Source: NVTR01 sp036479015 (GTDB taxonomy: Bacteria; Pseudomonadota; Alphaproteobacteria; Rhodobacterales; Rhodobacteraceae). Taken from it: a DNA stretch of 51,956 nucleotides. The notes under the pieces were generated by a model. That model saw only the letters and a list, made by a program, of their open reading frames with translations, had not been told where the DNA came from and searched no databases. The stretch lies in NCBI GenBank assembly GCA_036479015.1, contig JAZGFB010000042.1:1-51956 (forward strand), read 5' to 3'. This document shows positions 6,945 to 14,017 of this stretch, in pieces; within the stretch, counting starts at the first letter, position 1, and each line of letters opens with the position of its first letter. The position numbers were made by a program, and so were the translations under genes.

Positions 6945-7127
6945 CTATTCTGACCAGCCCTGTTTGGCGTGTGAGCCGTCACAAAAAGGTTTGCTGGCAG
7001 ACAAGCCACAACGGCATAGATACATGGTGTCTTTGGTTTCACCTGCCGAGCCATCCGACAGGGTTAGTACCGGGACATCTGTAAGGGCAAGGGGGCCGTC
7101 TTTAACGACGGTAATAGATGCGGGCAT
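6945..7127 (-). CDS. CDGSH-type iron-sulfur protein
   Basis: A 60-residue protein with a single CDGSH domain. Cysteines and histidine sit in the pattern C-x-C-x9-C-D-G-S-H (LCRCG, then KPFCDGSH), which binds a redox-active [2Fe-2S] cluster through three Cys and one His. The preceding ALTDVPVLTLSDG segment is the usual lead-in strand. There is no membrane anchor, so it should be cytosolic. It is downstream of the DoxX-like gene on the same strand, about 45 bp away, and probably cotranscribed. Role probably in iron-sulfur or redox homeostasis; the partner is unknown. Confidence 0.85.
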   Translation of the reverse strand: MPASITVVKDGPLALTDVPVLTLSDGSAGETKDTMYLCRCGLSASKPFCDGSHAKQGWSE

Positions 7128-7171
7128 GGGGGGTTCCTTAAGTTTTGAAGTTTAGGTTAGGAAGCGGTTGG

Positions 7172-7534
7172 TCATTCTGTGCCGGGAAGCTGATCTTTGT
7201 GGGAAAAGGCCACGATAAGTGACAACAGCCCAAGTAAGGTGGCGGGCAGGGCCGATGGCCCGAGGATCAGGAAGTGGGCAAGCACCGCTCCGCCCATGGT
7301 GGCGCACAGCAGGGCCGCGGCGAACAGTTGCAGTCCCGGCACCCAAAGCAGGATGGCGCCACTGATTTCGATGATGCCGGTGACATAGCGAAACCACTGG
7401 CCAATGCCAACAGCATCAAACGTGGCAACCATCATGTCGGCACCGGCGAGTTTTGCGATCCCAGCCGCTAGGAAAGCCAGGGTTAGCAGGGCTTTGATCG
7501 TGGGCAGGGCAAATCTGCTAATGATATTTGTCAT
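7172..7534 (-). CDS. DoxX-like membrane protein
   Basis: A 120-residue integral membrane protein with four predicted helices, including LPTIKALLTLAFLAAGIAKL near the N-terminus, ISGAILLWVPGLQLFAAALL in the middle and LPATLLGLLSLIVAF near the end. This layout and the AGIAKLAGADMMV segment fit the DoxX/DoxX-like family. The open frame extends much further upstream, but the translated extension is Cys/His-rich noise overlapping the divergent regulator, so I start at MTNIISRF (7534). Divergent from the LysR gene and followed by the CDGSH gene. DoxX relatives are linked to sulfur and oxidative-stress metabolism. Confidence 0.8.
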   Translation of the reverse strand: MTNIISRFALPTIKALLTLAFLAAGIAKLAGADMMVATFDAVGIGQWFRYVTGIIEISGAILLWVPGLQLFAAALLCATMGGAVLAHFLILGPSALPATLLGLLSLIVAFSHKDQLPGTE

Positions 7535-7579
7535 TGTTGGCTTTCCATAATTTATCTTCTGTCTGTACGAGGTTGCATT

Positions 7580-7599
7580 ATTGTGCGTATTCGCGCAAT
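7580..7599. promoter_or_regulatory. Candidate LysR operator in the doxX/lysR divergent spacer
   Basis: ATTGTGCG (7580-7587) and CGCGCAAT (7592-7599) form an 8-4-8 inverted repeat with one mismatch, containing a T-N11-A core. It lies 40 bp before the lysR start and 46 bp before the DoxX-like start, where LysR-type regulators usually bind. An AT-rich TAAAAT box lies just downstream. Binding is inferred from symmetry and position only. Confidence 0.4.
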
Positions 7600-7639
7600 T
7601 CTGTAAAATTATACAACTACTGTTAGTGGGTGCACATAA

Positions 7640-8533
7640 ATGGCAATGCGAAACTGGGATGAAATTCACACGGCCTATCATGTGGCCAAGCAAGGGACAG
7701 TCAGCGGTGCGGCCCAGGTGATGGGGGTGCACCATGCAACGGTGATCCGCCATATTGATGCGCTTGAGAAAAAACTGGGTGTGCGGTTATTTCAGCGTCA
7801 CGCCCGGGGGTATACCCCAACCCAAGCCGGGCAGGAATTATTGCAGGTGGCAGCTGTTGCGGCCGATCAGTTCGGCCAAATGGAAGGGCGTATTCGTGGT
7901 CAGATAGAAACTATGTGTGGTGAGTTGGTAATCACGTCACCGCCCGGGGAGCCGGCGCTTTTAGCGCAGGTTATTTCCCGGTTTCAGCTGGAAAATCCCA
8001 GGGTAGTTGTGCGCCAATTAACGGATGAAAGCATTGCCCGGTTGGACTATGGTGAAGCCCATGTGGCCATCCGGGCGGGTAGCGCGCCACAGCAACCTGA
8101 CAATGTGGTGCAGAAATTGGGGAAACTTCAGATCGGCCTTTATGCGTCCGAGGTCTATGTGGCCCGGAACGGTCGGCTTGAGCTGGGTGGTGATTATTCC
8201 GAGCACAGGTTTGTGGGTCACGACCGTGAAGATCACCCGGCGCCATTTATGCAGTGGCTGGCCAAAGCGGTGCCGCGCGAGCAGGTGATGACACGCAGCA
8301 ATGATTTTGGATTGATGGATCGCGCCGTGCGATCCGGGGCTGGTATCGGGTTTTTGGGGTCAATTGGAAAGCTGGACAAACAAGGGCTGGTTGAAATGGT
8401 TGCACCGCGCCCCGATTGGGTGGTCAACATTTGTGCGGTAACCCATGTGGATATACACCGAACCAACAAAGTTCAGGCTTTCTTGAAAATCCTGAAAGAC
8501 GCGTTTCGTGACAGGGCCAGTTCTGGGGCTTAA
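7640..8533 (+). CDS. LysR-family transcriptional regulator
   Basis: A 297-residue LysR-type regulator. The winged helix-turn-helix spans about residues 5-65, with GAAQVMGVHHATVIRHIDAL as recognition region and VRLFQRHARGYTPTQAG as the conserved follow-on. The rest is the two-lobed substrate-binding domain (VITSPPGEPALL onward). It is divergent from the DoxX-like/CDGSH pair with a 105-bp spacer holding an inverted repeat, so control of that pair and of itself is the simplest reading. The inducer cannot be deduced. Confidence 0.92.
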   Translation: MAMRNWDEIHTAYHVAKQGTVSGAAQVMGVHHATVIRHIDALEKKLGVRLFQRHARGYTPTQAGQELLQVAAVAADQFGQMEGRIRGQIETMCGELVITSPPGEPALLAQVISRFQLENPRVVVRQLTDESIARLDYGEAHVAIRAGSAPQQPDNVVQKLGKLQIGLYASEVYVARNGRLELGGDYSEHRFVGHDREDHPAPFMQWLAKAVPREQVMTRSNDFGLMDRAVRSGAGIGFLGSIGKLDKQGLVEMVAPRPDWVVNICAVTHVDIHRTNKVQAFLKILKDAFRDRASSGA

Positions 8534-8598
8534 GCTTGGCGTATTGGCCTTTGAACATTTCTTCCGTCAATAAATGTTCGACATTTCAAGAGGTGGAA

Positions 8599-9236
8599 AT
8601 GGTCAGAACTGAAGCAATGCCCTTCGTTGCAACCCCATATGGAAGCGCTAAAAACATTGATGGGCGTACAATATTCTTTTCTTTTGAGCGGTTTAAAGAA
8701 GAAATATGCAACAAGGGTCACTGCTTTGTTTGTGGTGCTCACCCAAGTGAATAATTTAACTACGAACACGTATTCCCAAAATGGCTGCTGAAGAAATGTG
8801 ATATTTACAACGAAACACTGACGCTGCCGAACAGAAACCGGGCTAAATGCGGAACTTACAAAACCCCATGTTGCAGCACATGCAACAGTGATCTTGAGGA
8901 GGCATCTGAGTCACCAGCTAGCAATGCTTTTCATGCCGGATATGATGGCCTGCTTGATTACATGCAAAATGGTGGTCACCAAACAATATGTGCCTGGTTG
9001 TCGCTAATTTTTATCAAGGTTCATCTTAGGGACTTCAAGAACCAGCTGTTTTTGGTGCTCTGTTTGCAGGGGCGCATGGTATTTACCGTGAATTGGTTAA
9101 GATCGATGGGGAAATTGGTGACAAAGCTACGGAAGTAATAGCCACCGGCCATGTATACATTTCTGTATGATGAAATGGGTAAGGTATACGTGAACCGTAG
9201 GGTGGGCAGCTTAGTTTTTTGCAAACCGGATCCGTG
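8599..9236 (+). pseudogene. Decayed HNH-type gene (EHVFPKWLL motif) with stop and frameshifts
   Basis: An ATG at 8599 follows AGAGGTGG and opens a frame with a zinc-knuckle-like CFVCGAHPSE. An in-frame TAA follows at 8752-8754. The same frame then continues FNYEHVFPKWLLKK, LTLPNRNRAK, CCSTCNSDLEEA and WLSLIFIKVHLRDF, the order of motifs seen in a family of HNH-type proteins (CxxC, EHV-x-P-x-W, CxxCN). After about 9060 the homologous-looking sequence changes frame (AHGIYRELVKIDGEIGD) and again near 9165. With one stop and at least two frameshifts it is not functional as read. Base composition is more AT-rich than neighbours, suggesting an acquired gene in decay. Confidence 0.6.
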
Positions 9237-9250
9237 TAATTTCAGTCATT

Positions 9251-9883
9251 TTATGCCCCTTTTATGGCCTGGCCCAATGCGGTGTTTATGTGAATGGCAA
9301 CGGCGCTCTCAGCACTATCAGCATCACCACGGGCGCAGCTTTCCAATATTTCCACATGTTCACTTAGCGCCCCCAATACACGGTCTGGGGAAAAGCGGAT
9401 ATTAACGCGGATGAGCCGCAGACGCGTCGCATTGATCTGGTACATTTCAGTAAGCAGGCTGTTGTCCATTTTTTCAATGACCATGTCATGCATGCGCCAA
9501 TCGACTTCGATCGCCTTTTCCAGGACCTTTACTGATGTGTCTTTTTTTGCGCTGGCAAGTATTTCACGGGTTTTATCTAGCAGGGATTTTGCTTCATCCT
9601 GATGCTTTTCGGCGAAATTACGAATGGCGTTGCTTTCCAGGATTTCGCGGATTTGGAAGGCTTCGCGGATGAACCGGGTGGTGATATCGGTAATTTGAAT
9701 GCCACGCTGTGGGTGCACTTTTAGCAGCTTTTCATGTTGCAGCTTCTGTATGGCTTCGCGCGCGATGCTAAGGGGCACGTCGGCCAAAGTCGCCAGCTCG
9801 CGCTGAGTTACAAATTGACCTGGTTTTAGCTCACCCGTCATCAATCTATCTTTGAAGCTTTCATAGGCGGAAATGCGCGCCAT
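9251..9883 (-). CDS. GntR-family regulator with FCD domain
   Basis: A 210-residue regulator. Residues about 5-70 form the GntR winged helix-turn-helix (TGELKPGQFVTQRELATLAD, IAREAIQKLQ). Residues about 80-205 are an all-helical FCD ligand-binding domain with the metal-site pattern (FAEKHQDEA, VDWRMHDMVIEKMDN, EHVEILESC). Ligands are usually organic acids. It has no obvious structural-gene neighbour. Upstream, nested dyads (TTATC/GATAA at 9954-9970 within ATTAC/GTAAT) lie in an AT-rich stretch and could be its own operator. It converges on the decayed HNH gene. Confidence 0.88.
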   Translation of the reverse strand: MARISAYESFKDRLMTGELKPGQFVTQRELATLADVPLSIAREAIQKLQHEKLLKVHPQRGIQITDITTRFIREAFQIREILESNAIRNFAEKHQDEAKSLLDKTREILASAKKDTSVKVLEKAIEVDWRMHDMVIEKMDNSLLTEMYQINATRLRLIRVNIRFSPDRVLGALSEHVEILESCARGDADSAESAVAIHINTALGQAIKGA

Positions 9884-10060
9884 TAAATATGTCCTTTATA
9901 TATGGTAAGTGTGAGCAGGCATCGTTGATTATAGATCATTACATTTCATATGTTTATCACTAATCGATAAGTAAGTAATTAAATATCAATGTTTTCAACA
10001 ACCCGCGCTGACAACATATTGCAAAGGGGAGGAAAAGCCCGTTGGCTTTCGAAGGGGTCG

Positions 10061-10118
10061 CCGCTCAAATGAGCACCTTGAGCGGTACTTAGGCGGGGAT
10101 ATTTATGGAACAATGATG
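10061..10118 (+). repeat. Orphan copy of a dispersed terminator-like element
   Basis: CCGCTCAA (10061-10068) pairs with TTGAGCGG (10078-10085) and is followed by GGCGGGGATATTTATGGAAC and ATGATG. The same trailing block occurs near 19463, 36003 and 50412. In those copies the element follows a gene on the same strand. Here the upstream neighbour is the oppositely oriented gntR, so the copy is orphaned, as if the gene that it once followed were lost. Confidence 0.55.
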
Positions 10119-10119
10119 G

Positions 10120-10458
10120 TTAGGAAGACAGCAAATTTGCGCGCCTGATGTCCTTTTCGCGACCGAAGGATAGCAATATCGCGATGAGCTCAGGGCGATT
10201 GGGGGCAAATAAGCTGATGGTGCCGTGGTGGAATTCTTGGCGGGTTTTCGGGGACAGGTGTTGCCAATTACCAAGAGCACGAAATTCAAGCCCTGCCATT
10301 ACTTCGACCGGGAAGCAGCCAAAACCCGGTTTTAGCAGAACCTGAGAGCGGAACCATTCAGAGCCAGTGTTCGCGGTGGTGGGGCATTGCCAGTTTTTAG
10401 CAAAAAGTTCGGCGTCCGGCGCCGAAACCAGGATATCGATATCATGGTTCAGGGGCAT
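10120..10458 (-). CDS. Nucleotidyltransferase-like protein, probably N-terminally truncated
   Basis: About 112 residues from an ATG that overlaps the arsR 3' end by 17 bp. It begins almost directly at HDIDILVSAPDAELFAKNW, resembling the D-x-D strand of nucleotidyltransferase-like proteins, and continues TGSEWFRSQVLL, FPVEVMAGLEF and LFAPNRPELIAILLSFGR. In such proteins a strand and helix with a G-S motif normally precede the D-x-D. That part is absent, and the upstream frame is merely the shadow of arsR. I infer a deletion that joined the gene's middle to arsR. Whether the remainder is translated is uncertain; no ribosome binding site stands out. Confidence 0.45.
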   Translation of the reverse strand: MPLNHDIDILVSAPDAELFAKNWQCPTTANTGSEWFRSQVLLKPGFGCFPVEVMAGLEFRALGNWQHLSPKTRQEFHHGTISLFAPNRPELIAILLSFGREKDIRRANLLSS

Positions 10459-10774
10459 CAAGTTCACATTCCAGAAAGCGTTCAAAGCCGTCAAAATCCA
10501 CGGGTTCAAACTGACCGAAACCTTGCATCCAAGTGCTGGCGGATTTCATGGCGTCGGGGTCCAGTTTACACCATTTCACCCGGCCGCGCTTTTCCTGTGA
10601 GATCAGGCGCGCCCGGCTCAGCACACTCAGGTGTTTGGAAATTGCGGCCAGCGACATTTCAAACGGCTCGGCAACATCGGTGACAGCCATGTCATCCTCT
10701 AGCAGCATCTGCAGGATGGCGCGCCGGGTTGGATCAGCTAGGGCGGCGAATATGCTATCAAGGGTTTGGGCCAT
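10442..10774 (-). CDS. ArsR-family transcriptional regulator
   Basis: A 110-residue winged-helix repressor. The N-terminal IFAALADPTRRAILQML and the recognition helix MSLAAISKHLSVLSRARLIS are typical of ArsR proteins of the SdpR/YgaV-like type. The wing contains EKRGRVKWCKL. No metal-binding Cys pair is seen in helix 3, so a metal ligand is unlikely. A TTG nine codons upstream is an alternative start. Genes of this type usually sit beside a START/AHSA1-domain gene, but here the next gene is a truncated nucleotidyltransferase-like ORF, which fits a rearrangement just after arsR. Confidence 0.82.
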   Translation of the reverse strand: MAQTLDSIFAALADPTRRAILQMLLEDDMAVTDVAEPFEMSLAAISKHLSVLSRARLISQEKRGRVKWCKLDPDAMKSASTWMQGFGQFEPVDFDGFERFLECELDAPEP

Positions 10775-10999
10775 GGCCGCATTAAGCCTGTGGTGAGGCA
10801 ATCGTCAACCAACTGGTTAAATATCGCTGGGGGCCATTTTTGGCCGAGACGTGACATTCTGTCCTTACCTGGCCCTTTCTTCTTTTTCTAAATATCCAAT
10901 ACATTCAACGGTATAACCTGGTTTTGGGTTGGCCATGACCCGCTTGACTCTAGGCGGTGCCATTCCTAGTGTCCGCCCGACTATCCAAGGGGCTAGAAA

Positions 11000-11305
11000 A
11001 TGGTTGATCCCGCCGACGAAGACCGGCTTGAAGGCTTGCAAAAGCGGATTGATGATTTGAAAGGTGCAGATGCACCCGCCCCAACGATGGAAGACCATCA
11101 TTCGCAGGCCCATCTGGCCTGGCGCATGGTGATCGAGCTGGTGGCGGGGATCGTCATTGGTTTTGGCATTGGGTACGGGTTGGATGTGCTGTTTGGCACG
11201 TTGCCGATTTTCCTGGTGCTGTTTGTATTGCTGGGTTTCGTGGCCGGGGTGCGGGTGATGCTGCGATCGGTTAAGGAAATCCAGGCGGAAGCTGAAGGGA
11301 AGTAA
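11000..11305 (+). CDS. atpI: ATP synthase accessory protein AtpI
   Basis: A 101-residue AtpI/AtpZ-type protein. A hydrophilic N-terminus with a short helix (DRLEGLQKRIDDLKG) precedes two membrane helices, about residues 40-60 (MVIELVAGIVIGFGIGYGL) and 68-87 (TLPIFLVLFVLLGFVAGV). Proteins of this family assist c-ring assembly or Mg/Ca transport for the F0 sector. It is first in the F0 operon, one base before atpB. A conserved first gene in alphaproteobacterial atp operons. Confidence 0.9.
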   Translation: MVDPADEDRLEGLQKRIDDLKGADAPAPTMEDHHSQAHLAWRMVIELVAGIVIGFGIGYGLDVLFGTLPIFLVLFVLLGFVAGVRVMLRSVKEIQAEAEGK

Positions 11306-11306
11306 C

Positions 11307-12155
11307 ATGGCAGACCAGGCCACAGAGACAGCAAAATCTAAGCCCAAGTCGGTTTTGGGGTTGGCGATTTTTGCGTTGGTTGCGCTGTTGTTTGTTATTG
11401 GCCTTGTCACCGACAGCCCGCTTGAAGGTTTGCAGATCCATCCGATGGATCAGTTCATTGTCACGCCGCTTTTTGGTGGTGAGCAGGTCAGTTTTTACAC
11501 GCCGACAAATGTGACCCTGTGGATGGCGCTGTCGGTGCTGGGGGTTGTTGCGCTGCTGGTGCTGGGAACACGCGGGCGGGCCATCGTGCCAAGCCGGGTG
11601 CAATCAATCGCCGAGCTGATGTATGGCTTTATTTATAAGATGGTTGAAGACGTGGCCGGTAAAGATGGGCTGAAATATTTCCCTTATATCATGACGCTGT
11701 TCGTGTTTATTCTGTTCGCAAATTTCCTGGGCCTGCTGCCTATGGCTTTCACCACCACCAGCCATATTGCGGTCACTGCGTTAATGGCGATGGCGGTGTT
11801 TCTTGCTGTGACCGTTATCGGTTTCTATAAAAATGGCTTAGCATTTTTCGGGTTGTTCTGGGTTAAGGCTGCGCCGTTGGCGCTGCGGCCAGTATTGGCG
11901 CTGGTCGAAGTCATTTCATATTTTGTTCGCCCGGTCAGCCATTCGATCCGACTGGCGGGGAACATGATGGCCGGACACGCGGTTATTAAGGTTTTCGCGG
12001 GCTTTGCCGGAGTGATGGGGATTGGGGCAATCGCGCCAGTTCTAGCCATTTCAGCTGTCTATGCGTTGGAAATCCTGGTCTCACTTATTCAGGCATATGT
12101 GTTTGCAATTCTCACCTGTGTTTATCTGAAGGATGCACTGCATCCAGCACACTAA
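11307..12155 (+). CDS. atpB: ATP synthase F0 subunit a
   Basis: A 282-residue, multi-helix subunit a, which forms the two proton half-channels beside the c-ring. The essential arginine is in SHSIRLAGNMMAGH at about Arg215. Other family marks are FFGLFWVKAAPLALRPVLAL, FVRPVSHS and the last helix ALEILVSLIQAYVFAILTCVY. A hydrophilic 15-residue N-terminus precedes the first helix (VLGLAIFALVALLFVIGLV). It is followed by atpE after 42 bp containing an AAGGAG site. Confidence 0.97.
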   Translation: MADQATETAKSKPKSVLGLAIFALVALLFVIGLVTDSPLEGLQIHPMDQFIVTPLFGGEQVSFYTPTNVTLWMALSVLGVVALLVLGTRGRAIVPSRVQSIAELMYGFIYKMVEDVAGKDGLKYFPYIMTLFVFILFANFLGLLPMAFTTTSHIAVTALMAMAVFLAVTVIGFYKNGLAFFGLFWVKAAPLALRPVLALVEVISYFVRPVSHSIRLAGNMMAGHAVIKVFAGFAGVMGIGAIAPVLAISAVYALEILVSLIQAYVFAILTCVYLKDALHPAH

Positions 12156-12197
12156 TTCGTTCAATCAATCTAACAAATTCCAAAAGGAGAAGACGAC

Positions 12198-12434
12198 ATG
12201 GAAGGCGATATCGTAGAAATGGGGAAATTCATCGGCGCAGGCATAGCGTGTACCGGTATGGGTGGTGCAGCTATTGGTGTGGGCAACGTTGTTGGCACAT
12301 ACATTTCTGGTGCATTACGCAACCCATCGGCTGCTGCCGGTCAAACTGCGACTATGTTTATCGGTATTGCGTTTGCAGAAGCGCTGGGGATCTTTTCGTT
12401 CCTGGTCGCGCTTTTGCTGATGTTTGCTGTTTAA
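12198..12434 (+). CDS. atpE: ATP synthase F0 subunit c
   Basis: A 78-residue proteolipid of two helices joined by the polar loop ALRNPSAA (about residues 39-46). The proton-carrying carboxylate is Glu61 in FAEALGIF. A glycine-rich first helix (GMGGAAIGVGNVVGTY) permits tight packing in the ring. Multiple copies form the rotor. A strong AAAAGGAGA ribosome binding site precedes the start, and a large stem-loop follows the stop; both fit the need for far more c than other F0 subunits. Confidence 0.97.
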   Translation: MEGDIVEMGKFIGAGIACTGMGGAAIGVGNVVGTYISGALRNPSAAAGQTATMFIGIAFAEALGIFSFLVALLLMFAV

Positions 12435-12454
12435 GACCTGAAACGAGTTTTCGT

Positions 12455-12490
12455 ATGTTGGATGGGCCCCAGTGGCCCATCCGGTAACAT
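12455..12490 (+). other. Intercistronic stem-loop after atpE
   Basis: GGATGGGCC (12460-12468) pairs perfectly with GGCCCATCC (12474-12482) around CCAGT. The stem extends with ATGTT (12455-12459) and AACAT (12486-12490) across a 3-nt bulge. No T-run follows, and the next gene begins 20 bp later with its own AGGAGG. It is therefore more likely an mRNA stabiliser or partial attenuator than a full terminator. Confidence 0.65.
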
Positions 12491-12510
12491 CCGGGTTCCA
12501 GGAGGAAAAC

Positions 12511-13065
12511 ATGGCGTCAGAAACCACAACAACCGATAGTCACGCCGCTGATGCGGCTGGGCATGGCGGCGAATCCGTTGGCATGCCGCAGTTGGATTTT
12601 ACATCATTTCCTAACCAGATATTCTGGTTGGTGGTGACGTTGGTCGTGATCTATTTTGTGTTGTCACGGGTGGCTTTGCCGCGCATTGGTTCGGTTCTTT
12701 CCGACCGGCAAGGCGCGATCACCAATGACATCGCTGCGGCTGAAGATCTGAAGCAAAAAGCGATAGAAGCTGAAGCGGCCTATGAACTGGCCTTATCAGA
12801 TGCACGTGTGGAAGCCGGGCGAATTGTTGCACAGGCCAAGGCTGATATTCAGGGCGAGCTGAATGTGGCCACGGCTAAGGCAGATGCTGAGATCGCGGTC
12901 AAAGTGGCCCAAAGCGAAGTCGCCATTGGCGAAATTCGTGAGAGTGCGATGAAAAATGTCAAAGTTGTTGCCCAGGATGCTGCCAAAGAAATTGTTCTGG
13001 CAATGGGTGGCAAGGCTGATGCCAAATCGATTGCAGCGGCGGTTGACGCCCGCACGAAAGGATAA
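12511..13065 (+). CDS. atpF': ATP synthase F0 subunit b'
   Basis: A 184-residue b-type stalk subunit, the b' form found in alphaproteobacteria and cyanobacteria. One membrane helix lies near residues 38-55 (QIFWLVVTLVVIYFVLSRVA), followed by a long Ala/Glu/Lys-rich coiled coil that reaches the F1 head. The frame is open 13 codons further upstream. I choose the ATG at 12511 because CCAGGAGGAAAAC sits directly before it. The N-terminal 30 residues are polar and low complexity. It forms a heterodimer with the b subunit encoded 4 bp downstream. Confidence 0.93.
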   Translation: MASETTTTDSHAADAAGHGGESVGMPQLDFTSFPNQIFWLVVTLVVIYFVLSRVALPRIGSVLSDRQGAITNDIAAAEDLKQKAIEAEAAYELALSDARVEAGRIVAQAKADIQGELNVATAKADAEIAVKVAQSEVAIGEIRESAMKNVKVVAQDAAKEIVLAMGGKADAKSIAAAVDARTKG

Positions 13066-13069
13066 GGAC

Positions 13070-13624
13070 ATGAAAAAACTATCCTTTATTCCCATGCTGT
13101 TTGCGTCACCAGCGCTGGCAGCATCTGGTCCGTTCACATCGCTTTATAATACCAACTATGTGGTTATAATCGCATTCTTACTATTCATTGGTGTGATCGT
13201 TTACCTGCGGGTGCCGGGTGTCTTGATGGGGCTGCTTGATGCCCGTGCTGATGGTATCCGGGCTGATCTGAACGAAGCCAAAGCGTTGCGCGAAGAGGCG
13301 CAGACAATTTTGGCGTCCTATGAGCGCAAGCAAAGGGAAGTTCAGCAACAGGCTGATCGTATTGTCGAGCAAGCCAAGGCGGATGCCCAGGCTGGCGCGG
13401 CCAAGGCGCTTGAAGACCTGAAGGTAACAATTGAGCGCCGTCTGGCAGCAGCCCAGGATCAGATCGCTTCGGCAGAAGCATCTGCTGTGAAAGAGGTGCG
13501 TGATACAGCCGTGTCAGTTGCAATTGCTGCCGCAAGTCAAGTGATCGCGGATAAAATGAGCGCCGCTGACAGCAATGCGTTAATTGATGTAGCGATTGAA
13601 ACTGTGGGCGAAAAACTGCATTAA
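13070..13624 (+). CDS. atpF: ATP synthase F0 subunit b
   Basis: A 184-residue b subunit. The start MKKLSFIPMLFASPALA looks like a signal-type or first hydrophobic segment; the main membrane helix follows (VVIIAFLLFIGVIVYLRVPG). Then comes the conserved LLDARADGIRADLNEAKAL and a long coiled coil. The ATG at 13070 is preceded by AAAGGATAAGG; the open frame continues upstream only inside atpF'. Last gene of the F0 operon, ending 27 bp before a terminator. Confidence 0.93.
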   Translation: MKKLSFIPMLFASPALAASGPFTSLYNTNYVVIIAFLLFIGVIVYLRVPGVLMGLLDARADGIRADLNEAKALREEAQTILASYERKQREVQQQADRIVEQAKADAQAGAAKALEDLKVTIERRLAAAQDQIASAEASAVKEVRDTAVSVAIAAASQVIADKMSAADSNALIDVAIETVGEKLH

Positions 13625-13650
13625 TCGCAGCCCCTTATGTAATAAGATAA

Positions 13651-13680
13651 GCCCTGACCCTGGTCGGGGCTTTTTTATTT
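13651..13680 (+). terminator. Rho-independent terminator of the F0 atp operon
   Basis: GCCCTGACC (13651-13659) and GGTCGGGGC (13662-13670) form a GC-rich stem with one G-U pair, followed directly by TTTTTTATTT. It lies 26 bp after the atpF stop. Confidence 0.88.
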
Positions 13681-14017
13681 GCGACTGTCAGATATGCCTT
13701 TGGCGGGGGTGTTTGGCGAACAAAGATTGCCAAGTTGCCTTGACTTGTTGCGGTTTCAGGCACATATGGGCGCCAACCGATGATCCGGCGCCGCGTGAGC
13801 AGCCGTTTGGGCGCAATCCAATTGCAGCTCTAACAGGATCATCGAGAATTTGGTTCCCACTTCACGCAGGGGTCCGGCGCTGTATGCGGACAACGGGCAA
13901 TTCGGCCCGCAGGCTGGCATGCGCGCAACCCTTAGTTTGCTGCACCGCCAATTTGGCGGGCAGTTATATATTTGCGGCCCCTAAAAATGGCGGCCGTGTT
14001 GAAAGGATAATCCAAGA
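13681..14017 (+). other. 337-bp gap upstream of the DEAD-box helicase gene
   Basis: I see no convincing gene here. One open frame crosses the stretch but includes the atp terminator and the start of the helicase in another frame, so I treat it as chance. Two hairpins are visible: GGCGCC repeated at both ends of a 24-nt segment (about 13768-13791), and CCGCCA-ATT-TGGCGG (13945-13959), about 60 bp before the helicase start. The stretch may hold a promoter and a structured leader. Confidence 0.4.

Noticed and set aside
8025..8288. 87-codon plus-strand frame inside the LysR gene
   Set aside because: Frame-shifted shadow of the substrate-binding domain; rich in Arg, Trp and Met with no motif.
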